This document shows positions 13,286 to 15,675 of a stretch of 15,675 bases of DNA, piece by piece. This DNA comes from an uncultured Lachnospiraceae bacterium (lineage in GTDB: Bacteria > Bacillota > Clostridia > Lachnospirales > Lachnospiraceae), in contig CADBRG010000014.1 in the NCBI GenBank assembly GCA_902797015.1, positions 1 to 15,675 of the forward strand. Direction: 5' to 3'. Position numbers and translations under genes: made by a program. Below the pieces are notes generated by a model. That model had not been told where the DNA came from and searched no databases. It saw nothing but the letters and a program-made list of their open reading frames with translations. Position 1 is the stretch's first letter. Each line of letters starts with the position of its first letter.

Positions 13286-14617
13286 ATGCTGCATTATAAT
13301 CACCCGGATGTGCAACCATATCTTTTTTCAGGCGGATTCGGACTGGAAAAAGAAAGTCTGCGTGTGGACGAAAACGGTTTTCTGTCTCAGAGCGATCATC
13401 CATTCCCTGGTGATCCTCACATTGTACGGGATTTTTCCGAGAATCAGACTGAGATCAACACTTCTGTCTGTGAGAGTGCACAGGAAGCAATCAATGAACT
13501 GTCCTGTCATTATCTCCGGATTCAGAAGAAGCTCTGTGAGCTGTCTCCACGTGAATTTTTATGGCCTTTTTCCAACCCTCCTTACATTCGCAGCGAAAAA
13601 GACATTCCTGTCGCACGCTTTCAGGGTGATGAGGCTTCCAAAACGGTCTACCGTGACTATCTAGCCAATCGATACGGACGGTATATCATGACCTTTTCCG
13701 GGATTCATGTTAACTTCTCATTTTCAGAAGAATTGTTAAAGCGTGATTTTTCGCTTTGCGGAAACAATACGTATAAAGACTTTACAGATTATAAAAACCA
13801 ATTCTACCTGACCCTTGCGGAACGCGCTGCTTCTTACGGCTGGATTCTGACAGCCGCTACTGCAGCCAGTCCCATTATGGACAGTTCGTATGTTGAAAAG
13901 GGCATTCTTGGCGGAGATTCCTTTTTTAACGGAATGGCATCTCTTAGAAGCTCAGAATTTGGCTACTGGAATTTCTTTGCACCGATTTTTGATTATACGA
14001 GCATTGCATCCTATGTCGGAAGCATTCAGCGTTATGTAGACGAAGGCTTTCTGGCATCTCCATCCGAGCTCTATTACCCGATCCGCTTAAAGAGCAAAGG
14101 AGCTTACAGCATGGAGGGGCTTTTGCAAAATGGTGTCAGCCACATCGAACTGCGCATGTTTGATCTGAACCCACTGATCCCGGTCGGACTGGATGTCAGA
14201 GATGTTGAATTTGCACAGTATCTTTTAATCTGGCTGATCTCAACACCACACCGTCACCTGACGCCTAGCGCGCAGGTACAGGCTGCACATAATTTTAAGA
14301 TTGCAGCACATTATGATTTAAAGACCGTCCGCATCCTTCTGCAAAACGGTGATATGTACGGAGACGCATATCCTGTTGCTGATGCAGCGATCGCCGTCAT
14401 CACTGCCATGAAGGATTTCTTCCGGGATGCGGATCCTCATGTACAGGAAATCCTTGATTTCCAGGCGGACAAATTTGAAAATCCACACAACCGCTATGCA
14501 TGGAAGATCCGCAAGCTTTATCAGGATGGCTTCGTAAAAAAAGGACTCCTCCTTGCCCGGCAAAGGCAAGAAGAAGCCCTGAATTGTAGTGCAGAACATG
14601 CCTGCAGATCTGTTTGA
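13286..14617 (+). CDS. gshA: Glutamate-cysteine ligase, stand-alone
   Basis: Predicted to join glutamate and cysteine with ATP to give gamma-glutamylcysteine. The 443-residue protein carries the class I glutamate-cysteine ligase pattern: GGFGLEKESLRV (16-27) with metal-binding Glu21 and Glu23, DFSENQTEIN (49-58), FSGIHVNFSF with the HVN segment, and SHIELRMFDLNPL near 285-300. It is shorter than the E. coli enzyme (518 residues). It lacks the C-terminal ATP-grasp half of the bifunctional GshF found in some Bacillota. No glutathione synthetase is nearby. The product may therefore be used as such, or a partner may lie elsewhere. The start has AAAGGAG 6 nt upstream. It is divergent from proC and ends 1 nt before the etfA stop codon on the other strand. 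Confidence 0.88.
   Translation: MLHYNHPDVQPYLFSGGFGLEKESLRVDENGFLSQSDHPFPGDPHIVRDFSENQTEINTSVCESAQEAINELSCHYLRIQKKLCELSPREFLWPFSNPPYIRSEKDIPVARFQGDEASKTVYRDYLANRYGRYIMTFSGIHVNFSFSEELLKRDFSLCGNNTYKDFTDYKNQFYLTLAERAASYGWILTAATAASPIMDSSYVEKGILGGDSFFNGMASLRSSEFGYWNFFAPIFDYTSIASYVGSIQRYVDEGFLASPSELYYPIRLKSKGAYSMEGLLQNGVSHIELRMFDLNPLIPVGLDVRDVEFAQYLLIWLISTPHRHLTPSAQVQAAHNFKIAAHYDLKTVRILLQNGDMYGDAYPVADAAIAVITAMKDFFRDADPHVQEILDFQADKFENPHNRYAWKIRKLYQDGFVKKGLLLARQRQEEALNCSAEHACRSV
14536..14570 (-). terminator. etfA: Possible etfA terminator inside the gshA 3' coding region
   Basis: On the minus strand, about 50 nt past the etfA stop, a CTTGCC/GGCAAG stem (14565-14570 with 14552-14557) is followed by a small AAGGA/TCCTT hairpin and a run of seven T (14536-14542 on the complement). 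The stems are short and the first is 9 nt from the T-run, so this is tentative. Confidence 0.3.
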
Positions 14618-14618
14618 T

Positions 14619-15626
14619 TTACAGACCTTTGAGTTTTTTGATCTCTTCTGTCAGCTTCGGAACAACCTCAAACAGGTCGCCAACGATACCATAGTCAGCA
14701 ATCTGGAAGATGTTTGCTTCCGGATCCTTGTTGATCGCGATGATGCAATCTGATCCGCCGATACCAGCTGCGTGCTGGATCGCACCGGAGATACCACAAG
14801 CGATGTACAGTTTCGGTCCTACAGTCTTACCTGTCTGACCTACCTGATGGCTGTGTGTGATCCATCCGGAATCAACTGCTGCACGGGATGCGCCAAGGGT
14901 AGCACCTAAAACTTCGCAAAGCTCTTTCAACGGAGCAAAGCCTTCCGGTCCGCCTACACCACGGCCACCAGCTACGATGATATCAGCACCTTCCAGGTCA
15001 ACCAGCTCTCCGCCTTCTTCCATCAGAACCTCAAGGATCTGTGTACGGATCTGATCTGCTGCTACATGGAAATCAATGTTAACGATTTCTGCTTTGCCTT
15101 CGGTCTCTTCCGGCTTCTTGAATACGCCAGGACGTACTGTACCAAGCTGCGGACGATGATCCGGGCAAAGGATCGTTGCCATCAGGTTACCGCCGAATGC
15201 CGGACGGGTCCATGCAACATTACCGGATTCTTCATCGATGCTAAGTCTTGTACAGTCTGCTGTCAGACCTGTATGCAGACGGCAGGAAACACGCGGGCCA
15301 AGGTCACGTCCGTTCGGTGTTGCGCCAAACAGCATCGTGGTCGGTCCATAAGTATCCAATGCATGGCAAACTGCCAGTGCATAAGCGTCTGTGGTGTAAT
15401 CTTTATATTCTTCTCCATCAATCACATAGATGACATCTGCGCCATGCGCGTTTGCATCTGCAACAGCTGCATCAACGCCACATCCAATGATCAGTGCGCA
15501 AAGCTTTCCGCCCTGTCCGTCAGCAAGCTCACGGCCCGGTCCGAGCAGCTCGATACCGACGTTTTTCGCAGTACCATCTTCATTTGTCTCTACAAATACC
15601 CATAAATCTTTGCTTTTTACTTCCAC
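14619..15626 (-). CDS. etfA: Electron transfer flavoprotein, alpha subunit
   Basis: The alpha subunit of the EtfAB heterodimer, which carries FAD and passes electrons between an acyl-CoA or other dehydrogenase and NADH, ferredoxin or a quinone. The 335-residue protein has the alpha N-terminal domain and then the FAD-binding domain: VAGGRGVGG (218-226), LGASRAAVDSGW (244-255), QVGQTGKTVGPKLYIACG (261-278), SGAIQHAAGI (280-289) and DYGIVGDLFEVVPKL (311-325). It lacks the N-terminal ferredoxin domain of CarE-type alpha subunits. The start is GTG at 15626 with GGAGG 8 nt upstream. etfB ends 14 nt before it. In clostridia etfBA usually follows a butyryl-CoA or related dehydrogenase; that partner would lie outside the window. 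Electron bifurcation is possible but cannot be judged from EtfA alone. Confidence 0.97.
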   Translation of the reverse strand: MEVKSKDLWVFVETNEDGTAKNVGIELLGPGRELADGQGGKLCALIIGCGVDAAVADANAHGADVIYVIDGEEYKDYTTDAYALAVCHALDTYGPTTMLFGATPNGRDLGPRVSCRLHTGLTADCTRLSIDEESGNVAWTRPAFGGNLMATILCPDHRPQLGTVRPGVFKKPEETEGKAEIVNIDFHVAADQIRTQILEVLMEEGGELVDLEGADIIVAGGRGVGGPEGFAPLKELCEVLGATLGASRAAVDSGWITHSHQVGQTGKTVGPKLYIACGISGAIQHAAGIGGSDCIIAINKDPEANIFQIADYGIVGDLFEVVPKLTEEIKKLKGL

Positions 15627-15640
15627 GGTTCGTCCCTCCT

Positions 15641-15675
15641 TTAAATGATATTCGCTTCATCCAGCAGGGAAACGA
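15641..15675 (-). CDS. etfB: Electron transfer flavoprotein, beta subunit, last codons only
   Basis: The minus strand at the window edge reads VSLLDEANII then TAA (stop 15641-15643), 14 nt before the etfA start codon. The identity rests on position, because etfB normally precedes etfA, and on a plausible C-terminus. Only ten residues are visible. Confidence 0.6.
   Translation of the reverse strand, partial: VSLLDEANII

Noticed and set aside
1..15675. CRISPR array, insertion sequence, prophage or toxin-antitoxin system
   Set aside because: No regularly spaced repeats, transposase, integrase or paired small genes were found on either strand.

Overview
The window reads as core metabolism of an anaerobic, low-to-moderate GC Bacillota, most likely a clostridial or Lachnospiraceae-type acetogen or C1 user. 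The reasons are a clostridial pyruvate phosphate dikinase, formate-THF ligase next to a separate methenyl-THF cyclohydrolase, an EtfBA pair, and strong AGGAGG-type ribosome binding sites throughout. No insertion sequence, phage gene, CRISPR array, tRNA or rRNA was seen. Species cannot be named from the sequence alone.

Left two thirds (1-10367), all on the minus strand and read right to left: an HD-domain hydrolase and a PocR-domain AraC regulator form a two-gene unit. A 231-nt control region with two inverted repeats and a candidate promoter follows. Next comes a six-gene one-carbon operon: methyl-THF methyltransferase, short MetF-type reductase, fhs, folE, fchA, folD. Last is ppdK, set apart by 149 nt and missing only its final few codons. 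The six genes cover every step between methyl-THF and formate plus ATP: methyl transfer to or from THF, methyl/methylene, methylene/methenyl (FolD), methenyl/formyl (FchA) and formyl/formate (Fhs). FolE begins synthesis of the pterin ring. Gene content and the adjacent PocR-type regulator suggest use of methyl groups, for example from demethylation, although no substrate methyltransferase or corrinoid protein lies in the window.

Right third (10368-15675): putP (proline uptake) is divergent from the HD gene over a nearly symmetric shared -10 box. It converges on proC (proline synthesis) across a bidirectional terminator. proC has a roughly 200-nt leader with a promoter, a GNRA-capped hairpin and a terminator just before the ribosome binding site, which looks like an attenuator or a small RNA. 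A stand-alone gshA on the plus strand ends one base from the end of etfA, and the last codons of etfB enter at the window edge.

The most notable points are three. FolD lacks both the catalytic Lys and the Gln of bifunctional enzymes and sits beside a dedicated cyclohydrolase. The proC leader is structured and of no class I recognise. The C1 control region carries inverted repeats placed like activator sites. I found no clearly novel multi-gene system; the interest lies in enzyme specialisation and regulatory layout.
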